This document shows, piece by piece, positions 9,376 through 18,703 of a DNA stretch of 64,000 nucleotides. The translations under genes were made by a program, and so were the position numbers. Source of the stretch: Nitrospirota bacterium (GTDB taxonomy: Bacteria > Nitrospirota > Nitrospiria > 2-01-FULL-66-17); assembly GCA_040757335.1 (NCBI GenBank), contig JBFLXB010000013.1, forward strand, positions 19,289 to 83,288, written 5' to 3'. Within the stretch, counting starts at the first letter, position 1; each line of letters begins with the position of its first letter. The notes under the pieces are model-generated. The model was given only the letters and a program-made list of their open reading frames with translations. It did not search any database and was not told the origin of the DNA.

Positions 9376-9960
9376 ATGCTACTCGCAGCGATGAGCACCA
9401 AGCCGAGCGACGAAGAGCTGGTCTCGGAAATGGTGAAACGGGATGCCCAGGCGTTCGCGACGTTCTACGACCGCCACGCGTCCACGGTGTTGGGCTTTCT
9501 CTGCCGGCTGCTCGGGGACCGCTCAGAGGCGGAGGAGGCGCTCCAAGATGCGTTCTGGCAGGTGTGGCGGCAGGCTGGCAGCTACGACCCGACCCGTGGA
9601 AGGCCGGTGGCCTGGCTGGTCCAGATCGCGAGGAGCCGTGGACTCGACCGCCTCCGCCGGGTTAAGCTCCGGACGGCGCGGACCGCGGACCTTCCCGACG
9701 AGGACCGTGAGCGGATTCCAGGGGCCGAAACCGCGGACCAACAAGCGATCGATGGTGAAACGCAGGAGCGGGTGCATACGGCCCTGGCCACCCTGCCCGC
9801 TGAGCAACGCCAAGCGGTCACCTTGGCCTTCTTCAACGGTCTCACCCACCCCGAAATTGCGCTCAGGGTGAACGCGCCGTTGGGCACGGTGAAGACGCGG
9901 ATTCGGCTCGGCATGCAGAAGTTGGAGGCGGTGTTGAACACCACCGAAGCAACGGGATGA
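9376..9960 (+). CDS. ECF-family RNA polymerase sigma factor (SigK/RpoE-like)
   Basis: A 194-residue extracytoplasmic-function sigma factor. Region 2 (FATFYDRHASTVLGFL, AEEALQDAFWQVWRQ, AWLVQIARSRGLDRLRR) and region 4 (LPAEQRQAVTLAFFNGLTHPEIA, GTVKTRIRLGMQKLE) are both intact, separated by a short acidic linker. The ATG at 9376 has AAGGAG about 10 bases upstream; earlier in-frame starts exist at 9340 and 9346. The downstream anti-sigma gene overlaps its stop by 4 bases (ATGA), which fits a sigma/anti-sigma pair. It probably controls itself and the divergent DUF4331 cluster (inference). Confidence 0.93.
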   Translation: MLLAAMSTKPSDEELVSEMVKRDAQAFATFYDRHASTVLGFLCRLLGDRSEAEEALQDAFWQVWRQAGSYDPTRGRPVAWLVQIARSRGLDRLRRVKLRTARTADLPDEDRERIPGAETADQQAIDGETQERVHTALATLPAEQRQAVTLAFFNGLTHPEIALRVNAPLGTVKTRIRLGMQKLEAVLNTTEATG

Positions 9961-10760
9961 CGGCGACTGGTTGCGCGCGATTCGACGAGTTGTGTGCCGT
10001 GGTGGCGAGCGGCGCAGCAACGCCTCAGGAGCAACGGGCGTTAGACGCACACCTCGCCGACGGATGCCCGGCGTGCGCCCAAGCCTGCCGGAGTCTCTCC
10101 GCCGTGGCGGCCGCGCTCGCGAGCGTGCCCCCGCCGATCCCCCCTACGCCGGCGATGAGGGAGCGGCTGCTCGCGGCAGTCGAACGCGATGCCAGGGTTT
10201 CTGCAGCGCGCGGGTCGCGGGAGCGCGCCGCGGCCGCGCCTTCAACCCGCGCGCGGTGGGTCCTCGTCACAGGCTGGGCAGTTGCGGCCGGGCTGGGCGT
10301 GCTGGTGATCCGACAGGACCTTGACCGTGACCGCGCCGTGGCGCGCTACCACACCGAACTCGCGGCGTTGCGCGTGGCGCTTGCCGACGCCGAGGACGCG
10401 CTGCGCGTGGTCAATGCCCGCGACACGATGCCGGTCGCGCTCGCCGGCCTCGAACCATCTCCCCACGCGTTCGGCCGCGTGTTCTGGAACCCCAGCGCCA
10501 ACGCAGGCCTACTTGTCACCTTTGACCTGCCCGGGCTCCCAGCCGGAAAGGTGTACCAACTCTGGGCGATCCAAGACGCCACCCCGGTGGACGCCGGTGT
10601 CTTCAGCCTCGACCGACACGGCGTGGGCGCACTGAAGGTCAAGGCACTCCCCGAACCGACCAAGACGGTGAAGATCTTCGCCATCACGATCGAGCCGGCC
10701 GGCGGATCAGCGCAGCCTACGGGCAACATGGTACTCAAAGGCGAAACCAAATCGTTGTAA
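9957..10760 (+). CDS. RskA-type anti-sigma factor
   Basis: A 267-residue membrane protein. The N-terminal part is an anti-sigma zinc-finger-like domain (FDELCAVVASGAAT…HLADGCPACAQ). One membrane helix (about residues 104-122) is followed by a coiled-coil stretch and a C-terminal RskA beta-domain (about 165-267; GKVYQLWAIQDATPVDAGVF). RskA proteins hold their ECF sigma at the membrane until proteolysed on a signal. Translational coupling to the sigma gene through ATGA supports partnership. Confidence 0.93.
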   Translation: MTATGCARFDELCAVVASGAATPQEQRALDAHLADGCPACAQACRSLSAVAAALASVPPPIPPTPAMRERLLAAVERDARVSAARGSRERAAAAPSTRARWVLVTGWAVAAGLGVLVIRQDLDRDRAVARYHTELAALRVALADAEDALRVVNARDTMPVALAGLEPSPHAFGRVFWNPSANAGLLVTFDLPGLPAGKVYQLWAIQDATPVDAGVFSLDRHGVGALKVKALPEPTKTVKIFAITIEPAGGSAQPTGNMVLKGETKSL

Positions 10761-10815
10761 TCCGCTCGGCTCCGTCGACAAACGGCGCCTTCGGCGCTCC
10801 ACGTCCATCACCTGA

Positions 10816-10834
10816 CGGACGCGGTCTGCGTCCG
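10816..10834. terminator. Hairpin between convergent genes
   Basis: A 7-bp stem (CGGACGC/GCGTCCG) with a 5-base loop sits in the 82-bp space between the anti-sigma gene and the convergent lipoprotein gene. A smaller stem (GGCGC…) lies just before it. It is a plausible bidirectional terminator without a T-tract. Confidence 0.4.
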
Positions 10835-10842
10835 ATGCGTGC

Positions 10843-13830
10843 TTACTGGTGGGCCAGACGCAAGGTCGCACCAGTCCCTGCGTTGAAGAACGTGTAGTTG
10901 GTCCCGCTGCCGCTGGTCACGTCACAGGGGTTCGCGCCCGCGCAGACCGAGCTCGCCGTCGAGTAGTGGCCCGCCGCGTCCGCGCCCTGCACGTTGGGTG
11001 CCCAGGTGTTCCCGACCGCATGAACCGTCACATTGGCTTCCACCGAGACGCGCACGCCCGTGGTCGTCCCCAGGATGGTGTTGCCGCCGGGACTGCTCTG
11101 TGTGCCGAGGTTGAGAGGCTCGGTACCGCCGGCATCGCCCTGGAGTACCAAGGCATCGCTGCCCGAGAGGGCGGCGTTGCGGGCTGTCAGGGTGTAGCTG
11201 TTCTCCGGGATACCGGAATCTTTCAGCAATTGTATGCCCTTCTGCGCGCCGCCGGCGACCGTTCCCCCGAGGATGACGACCCCGCCGCCGTTGTTGAGAC
11301 TGATGCCGCCGAGCGCATTGCCGCTGATCGTGCTGTTCGTCAGGACGACCCCGGGACGAGCATAGCCGTTGGCCGTGGAGTCAAAGCCGATCTGTCCCGC
11401 CTCGATCCCGAAGCGGCCGTGGCCGGTGATCTGGCTGTTGATGACTTCGAGCAGCGGCAGGCCCTCGCGCAGTTGGACACCGCCGCCGTTGCAGTTGGCG
11501 ATGACGGAGTCCTGGATCTTGACGTAGGGGTTGAGAACCGGGCCTGCCGCATTGCGATCGACCGCCAGACAGGTCACGCTAAGCGCGCCGGCGAGATTGA
11601 CCTCCACGTTGGTCAACGTGACCGTGCTGTCGACGTTGCCGCTGATGTACAGCGCGCCCCCGCCGCCGACCCAGGCATTGCTCGTGTTCGTCAGCTTGAA
11701 ATTGGCGAGCGACAGCTTGGCGCCATCGAACGTGAAGGCGCCCCCGGTGCCGGTCGTGCCGTCGAGCACGCCGCCGTTGACGGTCAACTCCGCGGTGCCC
11801 GTCACCAACGCAAACCCGGTCAGCGCGCCGGGGGTGAGCGCGTAGTTATGCGTCGGCACGCCGTTGGGGTCGACCAGCACCTTGGCCGTGCCGCTGGCCT
11901 CGATGCCGTTGCTCAACGTCGAGACGCCAAGTTTGGTCCAGCGCGGACCCGAGATCACGGTGGTGCCGCCGCTGGCGAGGATGCGGCCTTGGGAGGAGAC
12001 GTCGAAGTCCACGCCGGTGATGCTGCCGCCGTTGGGGAATTGCAGCGTGAAGCCGATCGTCGCCGCGCCGGCATTGACGGCCTTGATCGCCACCCCCGCC
12101 GGAACGGTCCGACCGGCAAAGATGTCCAGGCCCCCTTCCGTCGCCGCGGTGTAGCTGCCGTCCTGCAACCACACGGTGCCGCCGGCGCCGACCGTGGTGA
12201 AGGCCTTGTTGAGCGTCTTGAACGGCGCGCTACTGGTGCCGGCGTTGGTGTCAAGCCCCGTGGCCGGGTTGACATAGGCTTCGAGCGCCGAGGCGGTGGT
12301 GACCGTGACATTGACCGCGCTGCTGGTCGCGCTGTTGGATGCCGCGTCCGTGGCCCTGGCGGTGAACGACTGCACGCCGATGTCGGCGTCGACGAACGCC
12401 GCGGTGGTGAATTCGTACGGCGCGGTCGCGTCCTCGCCGATCTTGCCGCCGTTCCTGAAGAACTCGACCAGCATGACCCCGAGGTTGTCGCTCGAGGTAG
12501 CCGTCAGCGTCACGGTCTCACCGACCGTCGCGCTGGTGGCGGACGCGGCCAGGCTGATACTCGGCGCCTGGGTGTCGGTCACGGTCACCGGCACGCTGTT
12601 GCTGGTGGCATTGTTGTTGGCCGCGTCTTTGGCTGTGGCGGTGAAGGTCTGGGCGCCCAGATCGGCGCCGGTGAACGCCGCGGTGGTCAGTTCGTACGGC
12701 GCGGTCGCGTCCTCGCCGATCTTCACCGCGTTCTTGAAAAACTCGACCAGGGTCACGCCGACATCGTCGCTCGCGGTCGCGGTCAGCGTCACGGTTTGTC
12801 CGACGGGAACCGTGTTCGCCGACGCGGCGAGACTGACGGTCGGCGGCGTGCTGTCGGACGGCGGAGTCGGAGGGATGTTGACCACCAGATCGAGTTCGTT
12901 GCCCAGCGCGACGACCGCGGCATGGTTGCCGTTACCGTCAACGGCCCACCCGCGGTACCGGTAGGTCGCGTTATCATCGGACGAAGCGAAATTGCGCGTG
13001 GTTCCTGCCGACAGGATGGGCTCAGGCGTTGACCCGTCCGGCGCGGTGGTGCTGGCGATCACGGTGGTGGCAACCACGCTGTTGCCGATGATCTTCTGTT
13101 CGATCAAGTCGACCCGCTTGACCGACTTGTTGTCCGTGGCGCGCGCGTGCACATAGACCCCGCCCGGCGCGGTGACGCTGTTGCTCGCGAGGGTGACGGA
13201 CACCGTCGGCGCGGTTTCATCAAACAGCACGCCGAACGTGCCCGGTGACAAGTCGCTGATGGTGCATGTGATGTCGAGCCCGTTGTGCGCGCAATCGGGC
13301 AGCGCAAGGATGGCGGCCGGGGTGATTTTGACGATCTTCGGCGATTCGATGCATGGATCGAAGCCCCCTACCGCTACAAGGAAGTCTTGCCCCAGAGCGT
13401 CGTAGTAGTCGATATCGCCGTCGCCGTCGACATCGCAGTCCGCGAAGTGATTCGGTTGGTGTTTGGAGAGACGCGCCATGTCGGCCTGCGCGGCACTCGA
13501 CTTCTGGTTGGTGTCCGGCAGGGTGATCGAAATTGTTGCATCGGTCAACAGCGGGCCGCCGTTGCCGGTCAATTGGTAGACGCTCCCGGGCACGATCACC
13601 ACGTCACCGGGCAGCGCCGCGTTCGGCGCCGGGTTCAGCGTGACGCTCATGGATTGCGCCGCGGCGCCGGCCGGCACCACGAGCTGCGCCTGGCCATCGG
13701 TGGACGCCACGGTGCCGCCCGCCGTGGTGATATTGGCGGCCGGGGCAGGCGTTTCGTTTCCGCCTCCGCCGGAACAGGCTGCCAGTAGAAGCATGATCGG
13801 AAGCAATACTCGTTGCCAGGAAACCTTCAT
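10843..13830 (-). CDS. Large surface lipoprotein: Ig-like repeats plus right-handed beta-helix
   Basis: A protein of about 995 residues. The lipobox is LLAAC followed by SGGGG, a typical flexible tether. In order it has: a beta domain (about 30-110); a Ca-binding dockerin-like loop DVDGDGDIDYYD (near 138); an Ig-like region; two adjacent Ig-like repeats of 93 residues (VSLAASANTVPVGQTVTLTA… and ISLAASATSATVGETVTLTA…) that are also similar in DNA with a 279-bp period; and a DUF1565/beta-helix half (AYVNPATGLDTNAGTSSAPF…) rich in Asn/Gly turns. The ATG at 13830 has GGAGGAG upstream. A cell-surface carbohydrate-binding or adhesin role is inferred; no catalytic residues could be assigned. Confidence 0.88.
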   Translation of the reverse strand: MKVSWQRVLLPIMLLLAACSGGGGNETPAPAANITTAGGTVASTDGQAQLVVPAGAAAQSMSVTLNPAPNAALPGDVVIVPGSVYQLTGNGGPLLTDATISITLPDTNQKSSAAQADMARLSKHQPNHFADCDVDGDGDIDYYDALGQDFLVAVGGFDPCIESPKIVKITPAAILALPDCAHNGLDITCTISDLSPGTFGVLFDETAPTVSVTLASNSVTAPGGVYVHARATDNKSVKRVDLIEQKIIGNSVVATTVIASTTAPDGSTPEPILSAGTTRNFASSDDNATYRYRGWAVDGNGNHAAVVALGNELDLVVNIPPTPPSDSTPPTVSLAASANTVPVGQTVTLTATASDDVGVTLVEFFKNAVKIGEDATAPYELTTAAFTGADLGAQTFTATAKDAANNNATSNSVPVTVTDTQAPSISLAASATSATVGETVTLTATSSDNLGVMLVEFFRNGGKIGEDATAPYEFTTAAFVDADIGVQSFTARATDAASNSATSSAVNVTVTTASALEAYVNPATGLDTNAGTSSAPFKTLNKAFTTVGAGGTVWLQDGSYTAATEGGLDIFAGRTVPAGVAIKAVNAGAATIGFTLQFPNGGSITGVDFDVSSQGRILASGGTTVISGPRWTKLGVSTLSNGIEASGTAKVLVDPNGVPTHNYALTPGALTGFALVTGTAELTVNGGVLDGTTGTGGAFTFDGAKLSLANFKLTNTSNAWVGGGGALYISGNVDSTVTLTNVEVNLAGALSVTCLAVDRNAAGPVLNPYVKIQDSVIANCNGGGVQLREGLPLLEVINSQITGHGRFGIEAGQIGFDSTANGYARPGVVLTNSTISGNALGGISLNNGGGVVILGGTVAGGAQKGIQLLKDSGIPENSYTLTARNAALSGSDALVLQGDAGGTEPLNLGTQSSPGGNTILGTTTGVRVSVEANVTVHAVGNTWAPNVQGADAAGHYSTASSVCAGANPCDVTSGSGTNYTFFNAGTGATLRLAHQ

Positions 13831-14034
13831 ATTCCCTACTCCTCCGTTGATCAATCTACGGCCACGGTGATCGCGTCGCCGGGGACCAGGCCCTGAAAAC
13901 CGCAGCGGGCTGGTCCGCTGAGTCAGCCATTCTTAACATGGGCGACTCCGCGCAGCCAATCCCTCCTTACGGAGGGGTTCAGCCGTGAACGCGCTTCCGG
14001 CAGGTGGTGAGGACCCGGCTCGGGCGTAGATGGA

Positions 14035-16797
14035 CTACAGGATCTGAGACGGGGGTGAGGACCGGGTCGACAGCAGCTTGGCCATGAGCGGTCCGCGGCC
14101 GTCGACACCGACCTTTCTGTACACCGACCCGAGGTATTCCTTCACGGTGGGAATGGCCAGGCCGAGCTCGCGGGCGATCTCCTTGGCTTGCTTTCCGGCC
14201 GTGAGCAACACCACGACCTCGCGTTCGCGTCGGGAGAGTCGGTAGGCGTTGGCGAAGAGGTTCAACATCGTTGCGAGTGTGAGGTCTCCCCCTGCTTCAC
14301 CCGCGCAGAGGAGGGGAAGATCTTCCGGGAAGAGACGATGTTTCCGGACAAGGGCGCTCACGTAGTCAATTTCGATCCCCGCAGCAAGCGCCTTCACGCA
14401 GAGCCGGGCCATCACCGGTTTGGCAACGAACGACAGATTAAACAAATGCCGCTCCCGGCCAAGGGCAATCGCCCTCCGGAGCGCCGACTCCATTTTTTCC
14501 CTTCCCCTCGCAGCCGCCACGGAAGGACTCTTCCTCTCTTCCAACAAGAGAAAACATTGGACCTCAAAGACGGAACAGAGAAATTCGATCAGGGGGCTTG
14601 GGATGCCGCGAGCGAGTCGTCGGGCCCGTCTCAGGGAGTCGGCCCCTTCGTCCCCTTCCCTTCGGATCAAATGGGCCTGGGCCATGTCCAGAAGGCAAAA
14701 GATCTCCGGCAAAACGACTCCCTGCCGACGCGCCATTTCCAAGGCGATTTCGGCATGCGGGAGCGCCGCGGTCGGATCTGCTTGAAGGAGGTGGTACCGA
14801 CAAGAGAGATAATGATATCGACCGACCTCAAGGGCCTGGGCATGACGTATCCGAGACTCCATCTGTTCCAGAGAGGCCCTCCCCCGCTCCAGGTCGCCGG
14901 CGTTCAAGGCGTTGAAGGCCTCCGCCGCCGGCAACAGGTGCTCTAGCATCGGGACGCCGCTCGCCTCGGCCGCGTCGAATCCTTCGGAGACGGCACCGGA
15001 AGCTCCCGTCCAGACATCGGCCCATTCCCATGTTCTCGCGAGGATCCGGCTGAGCGGAGAGGCCTCCCGGGAAGCGGCCGCCTTTCTGAAGAGCGCAGAG
15101 AGATGGCCGAGACCCGCCGGATCACCCATCCAGAAGTAATAGTTGGCCAACGGGGCGGACAGATGAATCCGGAGATTCGGATCACAAATCCTGGTGACAG
15201 CGGAGAGGGTTCGCGCCGCCCAGGATTTCAACTCCGGATGATGGGGGCGGCGATAGAGCAGCGCCATGGTCATGGCTGAGGATACGCGCGCTTCAACCTC
15301 GGGGGAAGGAGACCACCGATGGCGCGCGAGCCATGATTCGAGGGCGGCGATCCAGCGGTCGAAGGCTCGAAAATCTCCACAAACAAAGAAATAGGTTTCG
15401 ATAATGCTGGCCCACGATAGAAGGATTCCTTCGGGATCATTTCCCTGGTCCGAAAACTGTTTGAAAGCCGCCTCGAAATCGGCGCGACCCGCCGCCGGAT
15501 CGAATGGAAGCCGGCAGCACCCCCGCCAGTAGCGGAGCCACGCAAGGGCATGGTTTCCGTTTCTACCTCCAACCATTCCCCGAAGGTCATCGAACCGGTC
15601 GGAAGGGAGCCGCGTCAGCCATCCGGCCAACGTATGATACCGCCCCCGGGCGACCATCTCCGGAGCCTGCCGAAGAATGAGACCGATCGCTGCTTCGACC
15701 TCTTCGCCATCAAGGAAAAGATCGATCGCGCCCTCGACCCGGCCGGACGATTCCATGACCTCCCCTGCCCGTCGTTTGATCTTCAAAAGGGTGGCGCGGT
15801 CAAAGCGCGCCTCCGCTCTTGCGCAGAGAAAGTCTCGGAAGAGCGGATGGTACTGGTAGATCGGCTCCGGGGCCTCCTTCCGCTCGACGAAGAATCGCTG
15901 CCGGTTCAACTCGGAGAGAATCCTCCCAGCTTCCCGCGCTCCGGTCAGTGCCTCCGCCATCTTCGGTGTGATCTCTGGGAGCGAGGCGCTCTTTAACAGA
16001 AAATCTTGCCGGCCGGGATCGGTTTTGTCGAAAATCTCTCCGGCGAAGTAGTCGAAGAGAAGCGGTGTGGCCAACCCGGACGGCTCTCCCTTCCCCCCCT
16101 TCAGGAGGAGAATCAGTCCGGCGGTCCAGCCGTCCGTCTGGGCGTGGAGCCGTCGGACCATCTCCCGCGAACTCCGGGGGCCGCGATGCAGGCGGATGAT
16201 TCCTTCGGCCTCCCGCTCCGTCAGGCGGAGATTCCCCCAGTCGATCACTCCAATCGACTGGTTGGCCTGGAGGCGGGCAAACGGCGGAGGGGGAGCTTCT
16301 CGGCTGACCAATACCACCCTCCCCCCTGCCGGGACCTCCTCCAGTCCTTCGCGCAGGAGATGATAGAAGGGAGATGCGGGATCGACCTCCCGGATGTTGT
16401 CGAAGACCAGGATGAATGGGGTGGGAAGGGCTCCGAAGAGGGCCCGGAAGAAACGGCGGGCGAACGGCGCGGGATTCGGGAGGTATTCGGGCGCGAAAAG
16501 GGGAAGGAAGGGCTTGCGGCGTCGGCCCGTGAGGGAATCGACCGCCCCCTTCAAGTAATGGAAGAAGGTGGCGATGTCGGCGTCGTCGGGATCGATCCGG
16601 TACCAGAGGCGGTGCAGTTTGCGGCGGGAGAGATAGCCCGCGACGAGGGTCGTCTTGCCTGCGCCAGGGGGACCTTCGATCCAGAGGAGCGGCGTCTCGC
16701 GAAAGCGGTCCAGGAGGCGGTAGAGCCGATCCCGGTGAACAATACGGGCCGGGCAGGGGGAGGTGATCTTGGCGATCGGCGGCGGTTTGTGAGGCAT
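14035..16797 (-). CDS. MalT-like ATP-dependent LuxR-family regulator (LAL)
   Basis: A 920-residue regulator. It has an N-terminal P-loop STAND ATPase (Walker A GPPGAGKT at residues 42-49, Walker B FILVFDN near 128-134), a winged-helix/linker region, a long helical TPR-like sensor region (about 350-840), and a C-terminal LuxR HTH (LSRREREVVVLLTAGK…KEIARELGL). Such proteins bind a ligand, oligomerise with ATP and activate transcription; the ligand is not predictable. The HTH ends in VDGRGPLMAKLL, nearly as in the regulator at 3185-4264. The next gene downstream on the same strand is the large lipoprotein, a possible target (inference). Confidence 0.9.
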   Translation of the reverse strand: MPHKPPPIAKITSPCPARIVHRDRLYRLLDRFRETPLLWIEGPPGAGKTTLVAGYLSRRKLHRLWYRIDPDDADIATFFHYLKGAVDSLTGRRRKPFLPLFAPEYLPNPAPFARRFFRALFGALPTPFILVFDNIREVDPASPFYHLLREGLEEVPAGGRVVLVSREAPPPPFARLQANQSIGVIDWGNLRLTEREAEGIIRLHRGPRSSREMVRRLHAQTDGWTAGLILLLKGGKGEPSGLATPLLFDYFAGEIFDKTDPGRQDFLLKSASLPEITPKMAEALTGAREAGRILSELNRQRFFVERKEAPEPIYQYHPLFRDFLCARAEARFDRATLLKIKRRAGEVMESSGRVEGAIDLFLDGEEVEAAIGLILRQAPEMVARGRYHTLAGWLTRLPSDRFDDLRGMVGGRNGNHALAWLRYWRGCCRLPFDPAAGRADFEAAFKQFSDQGNDPEGILLSWASIIETYFFVCGDFRAFDRWIAALESWLARHRWSPSPEVEARVSSAMTMALLYRRPHHPELKSWAARTLSAVTRICDPNLRIHLSAPLANYYFWMGDPAGLGHLSALFRKAAASREASPLSRILARTWEWADVWTGASGAVSEGFDAAEASGVPMLEHLLPAAEAFNALNAGDLERGRASLEQMESRIRHAQALEVGRYHYLSCRYHLLQADPTAALPHAEIALEMARRQGVVLPEIFCLLDMAQAHLIRREGDEGADSLRRARRLARGIPSPLIEFLCSVFEVQCFLLLEERKSPSVAAARGREKMESALRRAIALGRERHLFNLSFVAKPVMARLCVKALAAGIEIDYVSALVRKHRLFPEDLPLLCAGEAGGDLTLATMLNLFANAYRLSRREREVVVLLTAGKQAKEIARELGLAIPTVKEYLGSVYRKVGVDGRGPLMAKLLSTRSSPPSQIL

Positions 16798-16946
16798 GGC
16801 CCTTTAGCCGGGACAGTCGAAACCGCTCGGAGGGGCGGTGTGATTCTGGAATGGGATCAACTCACGGTCGGTTTTTGATTGCAAAGCGAATCCGATCCTT
16901 TCATCGTAAATATATCAGCGTTGAATGGCCGCCGACAACCTGGCTA

Positions 16947-17951
16947 TTAGGACTGGCGGCCCCGCCAGGTCGCCGGGGGGACGCCCAAGTGGCGCTTGAA
17001 AGCCCGATGAAAAGCCGGCAAGCTGACATACCCGACATCGGCGGCGATTTCACCGATTCCGCGCTGCGTCCCATTCAACAGCCGGCTCGCCACATTCATC
17101 CGCCATTTCGCCACATACGCCATGGGGCTCTCACCGAGTGCGGCCGCGAACCGGGCGGCGAATCGAGACGGCGACATCGCCACACCTTGGGCCAGACGCT
17201 TGACCGACCAGTTCTCACCGGGCCGCGAATGGATCATGACGAGGGCGCGGCCAACCGTCGGGTCTCTGAGTCCCCTGAACCATCCGACCTCCTGGTGATG
17301 GGTCCTCTCGATGTGTGATCGAACCGCCTCGGCGCACAGCAGTTCCAAGAGCCGGTCGATCACATAGCCGCTCCCGAACGACCGTCGGGTCGTCTCTTGA
17401 GCCAGCAGGTCCGCAACCCCGGAGAGGTTGTGCCATCCGCTCGACCGAGACACGGAGGAGTGAAGCAGGGGCGGAAGTGCCGCGAACAGCGGGTTGAGAT
17501 GGGTGTCGTGCAGGAGGAACACGCCGCACACGAGCGACGTACTGCGCGCGCGGTGTTTCTCGCCGGGTCGGAACACGTTGTCGCTACCGGCCAACAGCGT
17601 TTCGACCGGCATGACGTGAGGATTCAGGCCTTGTGAGATCTGGTGGGCAGAACCCGCAAAGCAGATGGCGACTTCGCCGGCTTCGATGACTGCCTCGTTC
17701 CCGTTGTGGAGCGTGATCTCGACGTGCCCCCGCTGGACGAAGTGGAACGCAACCACGCGCACCTCTGTCTTGACCTGCAAGAGAGCTCCCAGTGTCTCGG
17801 CGTCCGGGATCGAGATTGCCCAAGGCGACGCATACTCCTCCCTCAGCAACAAGCTCCCGCTAATTCGCATCGACCTGAGAACATCACTGAGACAATCGAT
17901 TGGAGAATCACTCTTAGTTGTTTTGGCAAATGATTCGGTTGTTTTGAGCAT
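16947..17951 (-). CDS. AraC-family transcriptional regulator (cupin_6 type)
   Basis: A 334-residue regulator with an N-terminal cupin-like sensor domain (about residues 25-200, containing CLSDVLRSMRISGSLLLREE and GEVAICFAGSAHQI) and a C-terminal AraC double HTH (about 230-330: WSVKRLAQGVAMSPSRFAARFAAALGESPMAYV and GIGEIAADVGYVSLPAFHRAFKRHLGVPP). It is divergent from the membrane-protein gene at 18020, with 68 bp between them, and probably controls it. The ATG at 17951 lacks a clear ribosome site. The inducer is unknown. Confidence 0.93.
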   Translation of the reverse strand: MLKTTESFAKTTKSDSPIDCLSDVLRSMRISGSLLLREEYASPWAISIPDAETLGALLQVKTEVRVVAFHFVQRGHVEITLHNGNEAVIEAGEVAICFAGSAHQISQGLNPHVMPVETLLAGSDNVFRPGEKHRARSTSLVCGVFLLHDTHLNPLFAALPPLLHSSVSRSSGWHNLSGVADLLAQETTRRSFGSGYVIDRLLELLCAEAVRSHIERTHHQEVGWFRGLRDPTVGRALVMIHSRPGENWSVKRLAQGVAMSPSRFAARFAAALGESPMAYVAKWRMNVASRLLNGTQRGIGEIAADVGYVSLPAFHRAFKRHLGVPPATWRGRQS

Positions 17952-18019
17952 TGTTCAAACCGACTGTGGCAGCTAGTCTGTAACCGTTGAACATCCTAGC
18001 ATAAAAGGAGGCAATCGCC

Positions 18020-18703
18020 ATGTCCGAAAACGCGTCCGCGTGGTTCATGATGGGGCTGGATGTTGTGATGATGATCTACACGCTGTGGGTGCTCTCCCTC
18101 GCCAAGTCGTCAGCAAAGCTGCGAACCGGAATCGGCGTCGCCATGGTCGTCTGGCTCGCGCTCCTGCAGCTGGGACTCTCGGCGAAACGCGTATTCCCGG
18201 CCGACATCTCGGGCGTGGCGTTTCTCATGATCATCTTTCTCTTCGTTGCGGCGGTCGGCGCCGCGCTGCTGGCCTTCACGCCGGTCCGCCGCCTTTTGCT
18301 CGACCTCGAGCAACAACACTTGCTGCTGCTTCAAGGGATTCGAGTCTTTTTCGGCGCGACCTTTCTGATGCAAGCGAGTCTCGGAGTCTTGCCCATGGGA
18401 TTTGGGATCGTAGATGGCTTTACGCACATTGGGGCGGGATTCTTCGGCCTGATCGCCGCGTTTTCGCTGGCCGCAGGAGTCGAAGGGGCTCGACGCGCGT
18501 GGTTCGCCAACATCTTCGGGCTCGTGGATATTCTGACGGTTGCCAGCACGTTGGCGCTCGTGCTGCTGCCCGAGATCGGGCCTTACCACAGCATGATGTA
18601 CGCGGTGTTTCTCCCTGCGCCGCTTTGGCTGTGGTTCCACATTGTGTCGATCTGGAAGCTTATTGGCGACCCACGTGCCATTCCCTTGGAGGCCCGCGCA
18701 TGA
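18020..18703 (+). CDS. Integral membrane protein of unknown function
   Basis: A 227-residue protein with about seven hydrophobic segments (starting near residues 8, 38, 66, 105, 135, 165 and 192) and little soluble mass. The start has a strong AAAGGAGG site. The next gene (MBL-fold) begins inside its stop codon (ATGA), so the two are translationally coupled. The family was not recognised. Divergent from an AraC regulator, which suggests inducible expression. Confidence 0.8.
   Translation: MSENASAWFMMGLDVVMMIYTLWVLSLAKSSAKLRTGIGVAMVVWLALLQLGLSAKRVFPADISGVAFLMIIFLFVAAVGAALLAFTPVRRLLLDLEQQHLLLLQGIRVFFGATFLMQASLGVLPMGFGIVDGFTHIGAGFFGLIAAFSLAAGVEGARRAWFANIFGLVDILTVASTLALVLLPEIGPYHSMMYAVFLPAPLWLWFHIVSIWKLIGDPRAIPLEARA

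Noticed and set aside
10849..13032. Plus-strand open frame of 727 codons opposite the large lipoprotein
   Set aside because: It is antisense to a gene with a clear lipobox and domains. The residue make-up (very rich in Arg, Gly, Ala, Asp) is that of a GC-rich shadow frame and no motif is present.
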